A stretch of 64,000 nt of DNA, from positions 13,447,382 to 13,511,381 of the forward strand of contig CM055107.1 in NCBI GenBank assembly GCA_029204225.1, given 5' to 3'. Of this stretch, positions 1-12,460 are shown one piece after another. Position 1 is the stretch's first letter; each line of letters begins with the position of its first letter. The stretch is from Diphasiastrum complanatum. Lineage: Eukaryota > Streptophyta > Lycopodiopsida > Lycopodiales > Lycopodiaceae. The notes beneath the pieces were generated by a model. That model was not told the DNA's origin, did not search any database, and saw nothing but the letters and a program-made list of their open reading frames with translations. The position numbers and the translations under genes are program-made.

Positions 1-2206
1 TAAGATTTTCAACACTAGATGATGAGTGTACATTACAATTCCAAACTCCAATACGTAACTGGTGTGGGCAGGGCGCTTGGATGCACCTATGCTTGAGGAC
101 CCCGACTCCTTATTGGCGAGAGCCGCCAGGAGCACTTCAAGATAACGAACTCGGCCATCATGGTGAATCACCCGTCGCCCTGATATCTTAGCTTCCTAGA
201 AAGCTTAACGTTTTTCTACCACTTGTATGTAGGTAAGGTTGTCATCCATGAAATTGTCTTTCAATTTGGCTCTTTTTCTTAAACGCATTCCTACGATCAA
301 TGATTAAAGTAAAACGAACGATAAAGGTGGTGTTATCTCGTCTTGTGTGCCATGCTGTATCCAGTCCTTCACTAGCATGGCTGAGTGTGGGGTCAAGAAA
401 ATGCTTTGCCTTTGCAATAGCATTTTGAGCTTCATAATACCACACACACTGTAATATTGAGAGCTTTATTTTCACGAAGTCTCTCCTCCATAAGAGTGGG
501 CGTGTGCTCTCAGTTGAGACGACTAAACAAAAAGCCATGAGATGGGCTATCGAGGTAATCATAGCAGGGGAAGCTATTTTGGTAGCACTGGTGACGACTG
601 TGTCTGTGATTCTGATTATGGTTGGTATGGGATCTCCGAATGAGAGCACATGTGGTACATCTGGAGGCTCTAGTAGCAGGCAGGTGAGGTGCCATACATT
701 GTCTCTGATCTTGATGACGGTCTCTTCTTGGAATAGGTGTATCCTCATCACACTACTCTGAGTCCATCTGTGGTTTCCTTTTGGAGAAGAAAGCTGTGAT
801 CTGAGGCTGTGGATCTTGATTGTACTCACTGTAGACTAAAGGATGTTACCATAAAGCTTCACGATGACTTGCCCAATCATGATAGTATTGTAGTTATCTG
901 GTCTCATGGGATTACCACTCTTATGGATGGGGTACAAGGAGGAGGGAAACTAGTAATGATTGGTCGGTGAAGGAGCTCAGAAAGTATGGGAGCGAGTGTA
1001 TCAGGAGTGTGGATAAGGAGCTCAGATGCCGAATCCTTAACATCACATGACTTGTTCTCATCTTCTTAATGGCTGCAAGGACCATATCGGATATAAAAAA
1101 AGGAATTTAGAAGGACGAGGAGAGATGCCAATGGGTGTGTTAGTAGGAATAGTGTAAAAGGTGGTGGCATAGTCAGTCAAAGTGAAGATCAGTTAGTGAA
1201 GGAGGTCAAGAGCTTGTGCCAAAAGGCTCCATTGGAGGAACTAAAGAGAAGGTTGATAAGCCTTCTCCCTGGATTGCTTCATAGTGCGTCTTGCATCAGA
1301 GAGGAGGTGGGATGAGTGGTGTTGTGCACGGACAACTTGTTGGTGATAATAATGGCATCAGAGCCATACCAAGGTTGTTTAGTGGATCAAGATGAGGAGG
1401 ATTGGGTTGAGATATATGAGAAGAGAAGGCTAGAGAGATAACAGTGGTGAAAGGCAGCTTGAGACTCCAAAGCGTATATCAAAATGATGGAGTACGGCGA
1501 TGAAAGTATCCTGGTACAAAGGGATGTAGGTCTGATCGGAAGTGTATTTGGTGCCCGGTTGAGAGTGGAGGAGAAGGGTGTGAGGTTAGAGATAGGGCGT
1601 GTGATGTGGCCAAGGTGGAAAGAGAGGCCCACTATTGGATGATGGATCTGATTAGGACTGAGTGTCAACACTCAATAATTCAAATATGTGATTGCTGGGG
1701 GTGAAGGATTTAAATCTGACTAGAAGGCAAGCTTTGAGGGTATTTACTACTCTGCATAATAGAACTCAAAATGTTGAATATTTTTTCTCTGGAGTTAACA
1801 TCAGACAGTCGAAAGGAATATAAGAAAGCTTTATGTCTCGACTACTTATCGTTTACTGTCAATTGCATTGCTGAGTTCACAGAAAATATATTCTCTTATC
1901 ATTTTTGGAAATTAACCTGGCAGAAATCTAACATGTATGGTATGTTTTTTTTTTGAAATGTTTGAGATGCTAGGAATTATTTCAATAAGTTACTTCACTG
2001 CTGTCTCCCAAAAAATTGTCAGTTTATTCGAACAAGACATTAAATTTGTTGTGTATTCCCACTTTAATCAGTTTTCTGTTATAGTTCCTCCTTCCTTCTT
2101 TTTATCATCAAAAGATGAGATGTTTTACGATCTAGCTTCTGTATTTATGCCCTTTATTGTAGATTTTAGTTTTCCTATCTACAGAGTAATTATTGGTAAC
2201 TCACAG
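1..2206. other. Unrecognised region, probably intron or upstream of the hnRNP gene
   Basis: No exon with a recognisable protein match is visible here. An open frame of 195 codons lies on the minus strand at 242-829, but it has no motif or family I recognise and no supporting context. The following gene begins inside its second RRM, so the missing first RRM is probably encoded to the left of the window and this stretch may be intronic. The plus strand is purine-rich from about 940 to 1680. Low confidence in any function. Confidence 0.3.
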
Positions 2207-2223
2207 GGTGTGGAATGTCACAG

Positions 2224-5200
2224 GGGAAAAAACTTCGGTTTTCTCAGTCACAATCAAAACACAGATTGTTTATTGGGAACGTGCCTAAAGTCTGGGATAA
2301 GCCGGAGCTTGAGAAGATTCTCATTGACCAAGGCCCAGGCGTTGAAAGCGTGGAACTGCTTAAGGTGGTTTTCTTTGTGTGTGGATGAAACATTGTTCTC
2401 TTCTGATCATTTTGTGATATGTTCTACACTATCTTTTGGCACTTCACTTCTGATCTATGTTGCTTCCTAGAATGATGTTAACCACTTTCAAGATGTCAAC
2501 TGTTGGGAATAATTTCAAGATATATATATATATAGTGGAGTCTATTTATGTCCATGGTCGGGAAGAACTTTAGGATAAAGGAGAGTTCATCATATTTGTG
2601 AAGGTGATGCGGAGGTTTTGAGATGACCACACACTTTCTTTTGTACACAATAAAGATAGCCAGAACTGGAATAGCTGAAGTCAGACAACGTTTTGTTTAT
2701 GTGGATGGTCGTGCAGTTCTTAATGTTAACCAGTTTTGACTAGTATTTTAAATGTCATTGTTCATTTTGTTGCACTTTCATACGAATAGTTTTCCATTTA
2801 TCTAGCTTCTTTTTGAATGAAAACCTGCAAATGTTGATAATCAAGTTATCTAGCTTCTTTTTGAATGAAAACTTGCAAATTTTTGATAATCAAGTTATCT
2901 AGCTTCTTTTTGAATGAAAACCTGCAAACTTTGATAAGTTTGATATCAAGTACTCTTGGGACGGAGGAGTTTTTGATTCTTTGGGTAAGATTCCTGAATC
3001 CTGTGCTTTGTGTATAAAGGATCCAAACAATCCAGCAAGAAACAGGGGGTTCGCGTTTGTGGATTACTATAACCACGCGTGTGCAGAGAATGCTAGAAAG
3101 GTCTTGTCAAGGGCATCGTTTCGCTTGGCAAGCAATGTTCCAACTGTGAGTTGGGCAGATCCCCGCAGTGGTCTAGATACCCCTGCTGCTATGGCACAGG
3201 TATGAAGCACTCTTAGCCTACTTTGGTGTGTTTCTTAGAGCTTCTTTGAACTTGCTGATTGACGTTGTTTAAAGGATGACTTAAGCTATAAAAGGTTGAG
3301 AATCTAGCCAGGTGGGAGTTTTGTACCTGATTCAATAGTTGCAACATTCCTGATGTGTTCTGAAAACTGATATTAGTGTCCGGAAGCTCAAGATGTTTGA
3401 GGTTTAGAATATCAAGGAACACATGATCCCCCGTATTGTTATGTGCTTGAGGGCTCTCCTTTACTGTTTGAGTGTTGGTGGTCTCTTACTCAAAGAGAAA
3501 GTTGTAAACTTCACTACTTGAGAAGAAGTGGTATATATCTACATTAACACCATGACTTTTAATGTGAACAATCGCACTTTGCATTAGATACAACATTCTC
3601 ACCTGTGCTAGATTTTCCCTGAAAAACTTATGCAGATTTATGTCATCGTTTTTTTCCCTTTCATGCTTTTGTAATGTTCTGATATGAGTTGACATTATAT
3701 AGCTTCGTTATGTTATTTCTACTCTCAGAAGCAGTTAATCCCTGTCCTATAGCAGTATCACTTTGCCCTTCCTGCCTTAGTCTGTTTTTGAATGGTAATA
3801 CTTCCAACTTGAAATTTTTCGGGCCAACTTCACAGTAAGAAGCTTCCTGTTATTGTAGAGTTGGTGACCCCAAAAACTCCCACATTCAAAGAATCTACCC
3901 ATCCGATCTAGTATTGCATAGTTGGCTAATGCATCTGGTGAAACTGCATAAAGCCATTTCCATTGTATACTTTTCATTTCTTCTGCGCTGTGAGGAGCTT
4001 CGATAGTTCTGTGCTGCTTTTGTATCGAAACCTTTTAGTCTTTTTTGGGAGTGAATCTGAACTTCAGATCCCTTGGTCGTCTGCATACTCCAATCCTTGG
4101 TTCCTCAATATGCAACTGGCGTTCTTGCCTGAGGACATCCCAAAGAACATGTCAAAAGACTGCAATTGGAGAAGAAAGCATGATATGAGTAATTCTGACC
4201 TTTAAACGATCATAATCATGTCAAGTGCCATGGTTGGGGACCTTTTTCTGTGTGAATGAACAGTCTGTCTTTCCAGGAACGTAAGTTCAGTATACAAGGT
4301 TGGCGTTGTTCTCTAACATCTACAAGGCAGGTGGAACTGCTGCATCTTCAGAGCCTATGCTGATGTAATATTCCAGGTAGTATGCTATCGAATTTATTGA
4401 TTTCTTAGTAGCATGCAGTTTGGGTTTCTTTTAGCATGTGTCACTTTGCAGAACCCTTAGTGTTCATGTGATTAATGGAATGATAGGTTAATTATGACTT
4501 GTATCTTTAAAGATATAGATTTTGCTTGCAATAGGCTTTCTATGTTTGTACGATTTATTGGTAACTTGTAGAGAGGTACTTGGCAACTTGCAGATAAATA
4601 CCCTTTCAAGGTGTTATGCTAGCTTTCCATTTAAAAACCCTGCGTTGTTTGAGTTGTCTAGCACTCATGTGACTTTGTTGGGTTGAAAACTGACAGCTGC
4701 TTGTCCAAAGGTTCTCGCGGTGATATTTTCATTAGCAACTTACCTTCCAATGCTATTCTTCACAGCCAGAATATAATAATAAAGTGTTTGAGATTGCTGA
4801 ATGCAACAATCAGTCGGCCCTTCTGGTGGTGTCTTTGTGTAGAACCGAGAACACCCCATTGTTTTACAGCAACAGGCTCATCGTGCTGAGTTTGTTTGGC
4901 TTTTCCACAATGGCTAGACATGAATGCTAAGCTCATTGGCCGAGATATTAGAAGCTGCTAGTGTCTCTACATGACTTACTATATTCTGTCCAAAATTTTG
5001 AAAGTAAATGTCACATGAGCTGGAATCAACAGAACGTATGTACATACCTAGAAGGTGCTTTTGTATGGTAAGACATTTTGGTTCTTTTCGAGATGATTGT
5101 GCTGGTGATCTGGCAAGAATTTTTTTGTGGAGGTTTAAGCTATGGATCTAGTTTCTTCCAAGGATATATTAGAATTTCAGTTTCAAGTCCAAAGACAGTG

Positions 5201-5613
5201 TCACTGGGTTTTGACGTGTCAATCATAGTAAATTTTTTTTACCAATAATAAAAAATTTGGAATTCTATAATAGCTCTATTCAAGCTCTAACTTGAGAATT
5301 TCTCGAGTTGATATAATGTCACACTTATTTATCACTCAAGTATTTTGTTCTATATTAGAGTTTTTAGACCCATTTGACTGCAACGGGAACATGAAACCTA
5401 AAAAGGTTTGGACTTGAGTTTGGCATACTTCTTGGTTACTATTTAAGAATGCTGTTTTGTTTGTTCTGTTCAGAAAAAAAAATTCAAAAGCAAAATCCAC
5501 AACTCGAGAAATTCTCGAGTTGAAGTGAGTTAACTATGCTCTTGTAGTTTTCATTATACACTCGTGACATGTACTTTGTCTTATATACCTTGGCATTTAA
5601 AAGACAATAACGT

Positions 5614-5706
<93 letters not shown>

Positions 5707-7215
5707 CTCTCATAACTTAGGCATTCACGCTTCCAAGTTCCATGGGGCAAACCCATTAAAAAAATCCAAGGTTTCGATGTTTGATTGCTAGCAGCTACAC
5801 CAAATGAAAAACTGATGCCGTATTTGCCTAGAATTATGAATAGATACCTGCATTCTTCCAATACCTGTTCAGTGTTGTGCATTTGTTTCAGCTTCTGATA
5901 AGATATAATTCAACGCTAATAACTATCCTAGTTACTGCTTAGTACGTACATGTAACCTTAGAAGCCCGTTCCGAGCAAAATGGGTCGTTCCGTATGTTCC
6001 GGAACGTACTGGCTCGGAACGAGTTAGTTCAAGTTAAAAAAAATGGTAAACGACTCTGCTGGCCCGCGCATTCTGCATTTCACAGATAGCGAGCAGGGAA
6101 AGTGTGCCTACATCCATTTTGGGGATGAGCTGAGATCAGAGAAGCCCTAACAGCAAAACTTTATACCTGCAACGGTGAGCGTCTCGATGTGACGTTAACA
6201 CTGCAGTCTTCAAAAGTTTCAGGGACGCTTGCTCAAACCTTTGAATGCGGCTTATAGAAAGCAATACCAGTATCTCAAAAGCTGTCATTGGCTGGCAAGC
6301 GGTTCGCACTACGTTCAACAATTCCTGTCCTAAAGGCGGATCCTGCTTCACGGAGAAATTAATATGCAGCACTACCGTTCCTTTAACCTGCTCAAACATA
6401 TCAGCATAATTGATTCTTGATCTCTTTTTTGCACGACATCCATTCTCCCTGGATTTCTTACCAATATCATCGCCATCCAATCTATAAAAATCCGAGCTAG
6501 AATCGCTGTCTGAGCCACGCTATATATCTTGATTCTGTTCCTTAATCTCCAATGCTTTGTTAAAAACCACGTTATCTATATCCGAGCCAGAATTGCTGTC
6601 TGAACCACGCTATATTTGAGACGTCTCAAAACCGTGGATGACGTGACGTGGGCCTGAACGAAGCCACTACTCACAGAAGCCTTTATGATGGAAGGAATTT
6701 TGCAACCAAGATAACCCGTAGAAGCACAATGCATAGAACTGCGATCAACTATAGAACCAGAACACAATCCTAAATGGAAGCCAAACGCTTAGTTGCCCGT
6801 TCTGTCTATCAAGTCTCAGCATATGGTTTTTTTTTTCTTTGTTAAAAAGAACGCATTTTTTTTGGGAGTCGCGTTCCGGAACGGGCAACTAAGCATGTAA
6901 CATATTTAGCTTCTTGGCATATGTGGACTGTAGTTCAAGACACTCTAATCCAAGCAGTTCTCCAAGTAGTAAGATATTGTTGGCATTTGCAGACCAGCCA
7001 CTGGGATTCGCATGATTGCTTGCAAGACTCAAGTTGTCACAACATCTTTAAGCAAACACGACACAACGGCATCGATTAAGCAAAAAGCACTAGTTGAAAC
7101 TTGAAACTTGATTGTAGTCATCTATAACTAGCTTTTAGGATTATAGCTTTTAGTAATTTGTACCTATGCTTGTAAGTTGCAAGTTGCAGCTTTAGCCTCT
7201 AAGAGTCGAGTTCTA

Positions 7216-7259
<44 letters not shown>

Positions 7260-10200
7260 CACCTTCCCAGCGCCCTCCTTCCCCCTTCTTCTTCCTCCTC
7301 CTCCTATGGCTCCAAAACAATGAGCTTTTTGGAAGAAACAATGAATAGGCAGAGGGAGCCTGTTATCTCTACCTCCACGAAAATCCAAGAGTTGGAAGAC
7401 AAGATCGAACAACACAAAGCAGAGACAAAAACATGGGCCTCTCTCTTTAAGGATGATTTCAAAGCAGGTACATCCACCTTTAATAGGGTGGAGACACACA
7501 CTACGCTGCAGTAGCTTTGTCATCATCCCAACACTTACATTCAGAGGGACACTCATTCTCATGGTACTCCCAGGTCCGTCGTCTTCTTTCCACATTGGGT
7601 ATTCAAATCACTGATCTACCTGCTGGCACTCATTAGTATATTCGGGGCCATCTGTACAGGGCATATCTTCAGAGTACTTGGTCAAATGATCATAAATAGT
7701 ACATGCCATGACTCATGAGTACTTTCTAAGCTCTCCTGGCTATGAGCCTCCTCTAAATAGGTGCTGCCAAGCCTATTGTAGTCTCCTCTCGAACATTAGG
7801 GACGAAGTCCTCATCGGAGGCCTAGGTAGGGGGCCCCTCATCCTCATGATCACTCATCATCGGGGTCATGAGCTCGAGAGCTTGTACCTCCTACCCTCCT
7901 ACACGTTGCATCTACTCGAGTGGCAGGTCCTACACACAAGGATTGACAAATGTATTACTCCCCACAAATTACGATAATCAACTGAAAAATGTCTTTCAAG
8001 TATGAAGCGTCAACTAAGTACTAACTTCTAAGAACATGGAAATAGCCTACTAGGTAGGTACTAGCCCACCAGGCCAGTGGTGAGTGATCTTAATTCAATT
8101 CTCAACCCGCCCTCTGCATAGCCTCCTCATAGAGGAATGTGTACACATCCTTTTTGTCCTGTGATCTTGGTGGCAAATCTAGAACCTTTGCCACATCGAT
8201 CTCATCCGGATTGATCTATGCACATGTCACAAGTCACATTGAAATCAAGACAGAATCTGGAGGGCCGTATGCCAACAATTATATGATATATATTTAATAT
8301 TATAATCTTAAAAGTTATTGTAATTTGTTAGTTCAAACTTCAAACTTCAAAGTTGACAGTTCAGACCAAATTTAAACCTTGAAATGTATAGGTAATACTT
8401 TTTACTTCAAAGTTCAAAGTTCAAACACACTGTAGTCTAGTATCTAGTATGTACTTACTACTTAGAATTTAGTACTATCTACACATTAGAGATTATGACT
8501 TACTTGGATCGGCTCTGGGTTGTTGTGGAGTCTACTTAAAAGTCTCTGGTTGGCATGTACATACACCAACCTCTCCAACTGCGCAGAGGAGAGTCGATCC
8601 CTCTTCTTCATGTGAATCAGCAAATGAACACTCCAGTTCCTCTCACAAGCTCTCTCAAACGTGCGGGCCAGTGGAGAACCAATCCTAAACCACTAAGTTC
8701 CAACTATTAACTAAATAGTAACCACTAAGTTCTAACTAGTAACCACTAACTAGTGACCACTAACTAGTGACCACTAATAAAGGTTAATGCCTACTGCTAA
8801 TAGCTAATAGTAACTACTAACTTCGAGCTTCTAACTAGTTGCTGAATTCTAACCGTTAACTATTAACTAGTCACTCACTACTGCTACCTACACCCCTCTT
8901 TCAATGTCCATTGTTAAGATTAACTAGTCACTCACTAGTGCTACCTACACCCCTCTTTCAGTGTCCATTGTCAAGACTCTGCAGGCAACGAAGGTAGTGA
9001 GTGCACATTTAACATAAGTGGAAAGCCTGAAGAAATTCAGTACTGTCGCTTGTAGAAGTCTTTAGTTAATCGCTACGCTAGAGATTAGAGCTTCTACTTT
9101 CTCACTGAGTGCTCATTTCATTTGCTTCCATCCTTTGCTTCAATGAGAAGTGGAAACGTTGAACTTGGGAGAAGAGTGTAGTGTATATTAATCATCACTG
9201 TCTGGGAAATGTATAGGCTGAAATTCTCAAAACCTGCTTGAGATGACAGAGCTTTCTTATCGTGCCTTGTAATATTTCGTGGTAATGGGGAGACGTGTGT
9301 TCTTTCTGTTGTGCTGCTGGAGAAAATTTTCAATCTTAATAGTTGATTTGAGCTACTTAATGGGTTCAGAATCAAAGTGTTTCACCTTCCTGTAATATTG
9401 TATTGGATATCTACTTGGTTGCTGTTTGTATATCAATATCTTCCTCAGGAAGTTTAGTTATCTGTTTCCCCAGAAATGGGCCGAAATATTGGTATGAAGA
9501 TCTTTTATAGAAAGTTAAATCTTTTTCTATAATTTTGCTGCAGAAGTTTACCTTTTAAGTTAGGTGCATAGCTATTACTTTTACTGAACTTGTAAGTGAT
9601 GAAAATCTTTTCATTTGCGTCCTCTGTTGATCGTTTCTTGCCTATGGGAGATCATCCCAAATAGTTGAAAGTTTGCCAGGTGCCCTGTGATTGATTTCCT
9701 GGAAGAAAATTTTGAACGATTTCATCTGTTGTTTGGTGTTTACGTTAGACATCATCTCATGGCATGTGAATTGAAGAGTTTGAAATTATTGTTAAGCTTT
9801 TAATTAGTAGAGCTTTCATAGTTCTGAGGTTCTGTGAGTATGAATAGCAGTATTGATATGTAATAATTTTAGTTTTACATTCTTTTTTGCAGTGTAGCAC
9901 AATATAGCATGGAGCCATTAAAGTTTATGCACTATGGCTTTAGGGGCTTAAAGTGTTTTCAAGATGATGGAGAATTGCCCACCTTTGTTACAACCTCAAT
10001 TTCAAGTTTGAGTCTTTGCTAGATGCCAAAATGCTCAGATGACATGTTTCTGACTTCATAACATTTTGGCAGGTCAAGGTTGTTTATGTCCGCAATCTAC
10101 CAGACACTGTTACAGAAGAGCAACTGAAAAGCTTATTTGAACGTCATGGAGAAGTTACTAGGGTTGTGCTACCTGCCGCTAAACCTGGGCAGATGAAACG

Positions 10201-11475
10201 AGACTTTGGTTTTGTTCACTTCAGTGACAGAAGTAGTGCTTTGAAGGCATTAGAAAAAACAGAAACGTATGAGCTTGAAGGTATGGATGATTTAGAGTTA
10301 TAACTGCCAATTTTGAGTATGTAATGAAGTCCAAATACTTGGGGGATTTTAGGGCCTTGATTGTGATTTTCTTCTAATCTGTAACCTACTTTCTTATGAT
10401 AAAAAGAAATATTGATGGCTTCAAATTTTTGCAACTACCTTTTTATGGCTGGCAAAATTTTTGTAACTCTCTTTTCAAAGCTGGCAAAGCTATCAAGCAT
10501 TTTGCAATTATGAATTCGGGGTTGGTTGTATCATACAGGTCGAGTATTAGAAACTTCTCTGGCAAAACCACCTCCTGAAAAAAGAAATGTTGGAGCAGAT
10601 TTGTCATATTCTCCACAAAGAGCTGGTGTTCTGCCACACTCAAATGCTAGAGGACGTTATAGTTATGGGGCTAACATTTATGGTATGGAAAGTTCTAGTT
10701 TTGGTGGCCCCAGAGGATACAATCAGGTTTGTCATCCCAAATCTGCCATGGACATAACTTAAGACGAGATCTTTAACCATCTTACTATTAGCTTAAGATC
10801 AATATCTTTTAACATCTTTCTATTGGACCACATGTATGTTGAATTTTGTTCACTTGTTGCGGGATGTACCTAATTAGTTGTGTTAGTTGGACCACGTGTG
10901 TTGAATTTTGTTCACTCGTTGTGGGATGTACTTAATTAGTGTCTTGTTAGTTGGATGCAGTTTTGAAAATTATGTGAATTTTCCTATGCATGCCTGACCA
11001 TTGACAATTTTATGTTGAATTTATACAGCCTGTTATCTATGGAAGGGGTCCACCACCTGCTGGTATGACAATGGTTCCAATGATGCTTCCTGATGGCCGG
11101 GTTGGCTATGTCTTGTAAGTTGTTATCATTAAAGAGTTTGATAAGAGATTCCACACATTATTTAGTCATTTTCCTTCTGATTGCTTTATTTTTAGGGTAT
11201 GTAAGTATGAAAAATTTGACCTCGTCAAAGGAGCTTTTTAGCCTCACCTAATGCCATGGGCAGAAGCATTTTTTTGGGTTTGGAAAGGCTTTCTTTCTTG
11301 AACTCTTTTTTTCCTGATTTTATTTGGCTTTTATTTGCCTACTTTGTCCAGTCAACAACCAGGAGCTGCTGGAGTGTCACAACAGTCCCGAGGGGGGAGG
11401 TCAGGTCATGGAGCTTCAGCCTACAGAGGGGGAGGGAGCGGCACTGGTGGTTCTCGACGCTATCGTCCTTATTGA
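2224..11475 (+). CDS. hnRNP Q / LIF2-like RNA-binding protein, 3' part (RRM2, RRM3, Gly/Arg-rich tail)
   Basis: Spliced gene encoding a nuclear RNA-binding protein of the hnRNP Q/R family (plant LIF2-like), which bind RNA through RRM domains. Exons I can place: about 2224-2364, 3020-3199, 10073-10280, 10539-10726, 11029-11114 and 11352-11475, each flanked by AG and GT; the stop is TGA at 11473. Exons 1 and 2 give an RRM with RNP2 LFIGNV and RNP1 RGFAFVDY. Exons 3 and 4 give a further RRM with RNP2 VYVRNL and RNP1 RDFGFVHF. The tail is rich in Gly, Ser and Arg and ends RRYRPY, the usual end of this family. The phase-1 junction 10280/10539 restores a Gly codon. The exon 1 start could instead be 2207. 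The first RRM and the promoter are not seen and probably lie to the left. Family call confident; splice sites were judged by eye. Confidence 0.85.
2798..2937. repeat. Intronic tandem repeat, about 48-bp unit, 3 copies
   Basis: Three head-to-tail copies start at 2798, 2846 and 2895. Each begins TTATCTAGCTTCTTTTTGAA and continues through ATGAAAACYTGCAAA. They lie in the intron between the first two visible exons of the hnRNP gene, ending about 80 bases before the acceptor at 3019. Copies differ at only a few positions, so the expansion is fairly recent. Confidence 0.9.
5288..5522. repeat. MITE-like segment with palindromic inverted ends
   Basis: A perfect palindrome with 11-base arms (CAACTCGAGAA, one central A, TTCTCGAGTTG) occupies 5500-5522. 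A near-copy in the opposite orientation (AACTTGAGAATTTCTCGAGTT) lies at about 5288-5310. Together they form inverted termini around some 190 AT-rich bases, like a small non-autonomous DNA element. No clear target duplication was found, so this is a structural call only. Confidence 0.45.
5620..5703. repeat. (CT)n microsatellite, about 41 units
   Basis: Uninterrupted CT dinucleotide run of roughly 84 bases inside the large hnRNP intron. Open frames through it encode only Leu-Ser or Arg-Glu repeats and are not genes. Confidence 0.98.
5957..6893. mobile_element. Non-autonomous hAT-like DNA transposon carrying a captured gene fragment
   Basis: The left end reads CTTAGAAGCCCGTTCCGAGC and the right end, on the other strand, CTTAGTTGCCCGTTCCGGAA. 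They agree over CTTAG..GCCCGTTCCG. The eight bases CATGTAAC occur directly outside both ends (5949-5956 and 6894-6901), an exact 8-bp target duplication as expected for hAT elements. No transposase is present in the 937 bases. Inside, on the minus strand, lies a FANCI-like coding fragment. A 42-base stretch is repeated at 6486-6527 and 6579-6620. A second copy of the end-like CTTAGTTGCCCGTTC motif lies near 6788. The element sits in an intron, antisense gene fragment relative to the host gene. Confidence 0.85.
6136..6480 (-). pseudogene. Captured FANCI-like gene fragment inside the hAT-like element
   Basis: The frame has a Lys/Arg-rich stretch followed by TVVLHINFSVKQDPPLGQEL and then LLSISRIQRFEQASLKLLKT. 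From memory of the family this matches the part of FANCI (Fanconi anaemia ID2 clamp subunit, DNA crosslink repair) that reads lHI.F.IKQD..LGreL and LLSv.RIQRF...LLKT. After the codons for HRC the minus strand shows CAG|GTATAA, a possible captured splice donor, so the frame's last residues are probably intronic. The same frame stays open upstream to about 6530 with an acidic Ser-rich stretch. Only about 100 residues of a protein usually over 1200 long are present, so it is a fragment. Identification is by eye. Confidence 0.6.
7220..7257. repeat. (CT)n microsatellite, 19 units
   Basis: Second CT run in the hnRNP intron, 38 bases, followed by a C/T-rich stretch to about 7305. No gene meaning. 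Confidence 0.95.
8690..8975. repeat. CTAACTAGT-rich minisatellite plus a 57-bp tandem duplication
   Basis: Between 8690 and 8860 short variants of CTAACTAGTAACCACTAA recur irregularly. They are followed by two 57-base copies in tandem (8862-8918 and 8919-8975) that start ATTAACTAGTCACTCACTA and differ at about three positions. All lie within the large hnRNP intron. Confidence 0.85.
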
Positions 11476-12384
11476 GCTATGGAAGAGCTGAACATGTTTG
11501 TAGATCTGTGATGAGCAGTTATGTAGCTAGGTAGGCCTTCTCTTAATGCTTATATGTGAAAGTAGTAGAATGTGACAGTAGACCTCAATGACAAGGCATT
11601 TAAGGATAGTTAGTTTTCATGTTACTGAAGGGAGACTGTTGAACAATATAAATTGTTGGGTTACAAAGTCAGACGACTCTAAATTTGATTGTTTTCTTAA
11701 CTCTGTACTGCAATTGAAGTACAGAAAAGAAATAGTTTTCTTGGTTCAAGAGTCAAACATTATGGCTTTTTTCTATTTTGTTGGTTTTTTTTCAACTTTC
11801 ATTTGCAATTTCTGAGTTCTTATTTGTTTTCGACATGTTTGTGGTGATTGTCATTCACTCCTTAGTCAACACTTGCACAAGAGAATGACTAGTGAAGCTT
11901 GCTGGCAAATATAATGGTTTTGATCTTATTGTTTGAAATAGATTTTTTGACTCTTGGTATCATGCAAATTTGTAAAAAGCTTTACCTGATCGCAATACTC
12001 ACCTCTCAAATGGCATCCATTCATTTGGGACAGCCTGAAGTCACAAAGTCACATCAGAATCACATTTCTCTTCAGTGCAGACAAATTTCTCTCTTGAACT
12101 TTGTTTTCTTACATTTTCGACATTCAGGAAGTGTTTGCCCATGCAGACCCCCATAACATCAGGCAAGACATACGTTTGAAGGCCAAATTCGTGGTTCTTG
12201 ACAATTTCTAAGTACTGTGTTTTTATCACAATCTGTCTTGTGTAAATTGTTCGCCCTCAATTTTTCGTTTTTCCACATGCAGTAGCGTTGTTATGTTGTG
12301 CTACTTCTGTGATGTTGTGGCATATCCCTGTTTCCAGCCATCGCATTGATCATCAACCAATTTTGCAAGACTCGTAGTTTGATC

Positions 12385-12460
<76 letters not shown>

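Larger units (their letters stand above)
3200..10072 (+). other. 6.9-kb intron of the hnRNP gene
   Basis: The donor after 3199 (CAG|GTATGA) and the acceptor before 10073 (GGCAG|GTC) bracket an intron of 6873 bases with no exon of the host gene visible. It contains a palindrome-ended MITE-like stretch, two CT microsatellites, a hAT-like element with a captured gene fragment, and a CTAACTAGT-rich minisatellite, each listed separately. Short frames at 7320-7514 (coiled-coil-like) and 7708-7977 have no recognised family. Confidence 0.75.

Noticed and set aside
242-829. 195-codon minus-strand frame near the left end
   Set aside because: No recognised family, no repeat partner and no splice context; kept only as an unrecognised region.
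2798-2937. Possible CRISPR-like array
   Set aside because: The repeats are directly adjacent without unique spacers and lie in a plant intron; an ordinary tandem repeat.
5616-5882. Arg-Glu or Leu-Ser repeat proteins read through the CT microsatellites
   Set aside because: They are translations of a dinucleotide repeat with no other protein feature.
7320-7514. Small coiled-coil-like frame in the hnRNP intron
   Set aside because: 64 codons with no family match and no splice signals placing it in the host transcript.
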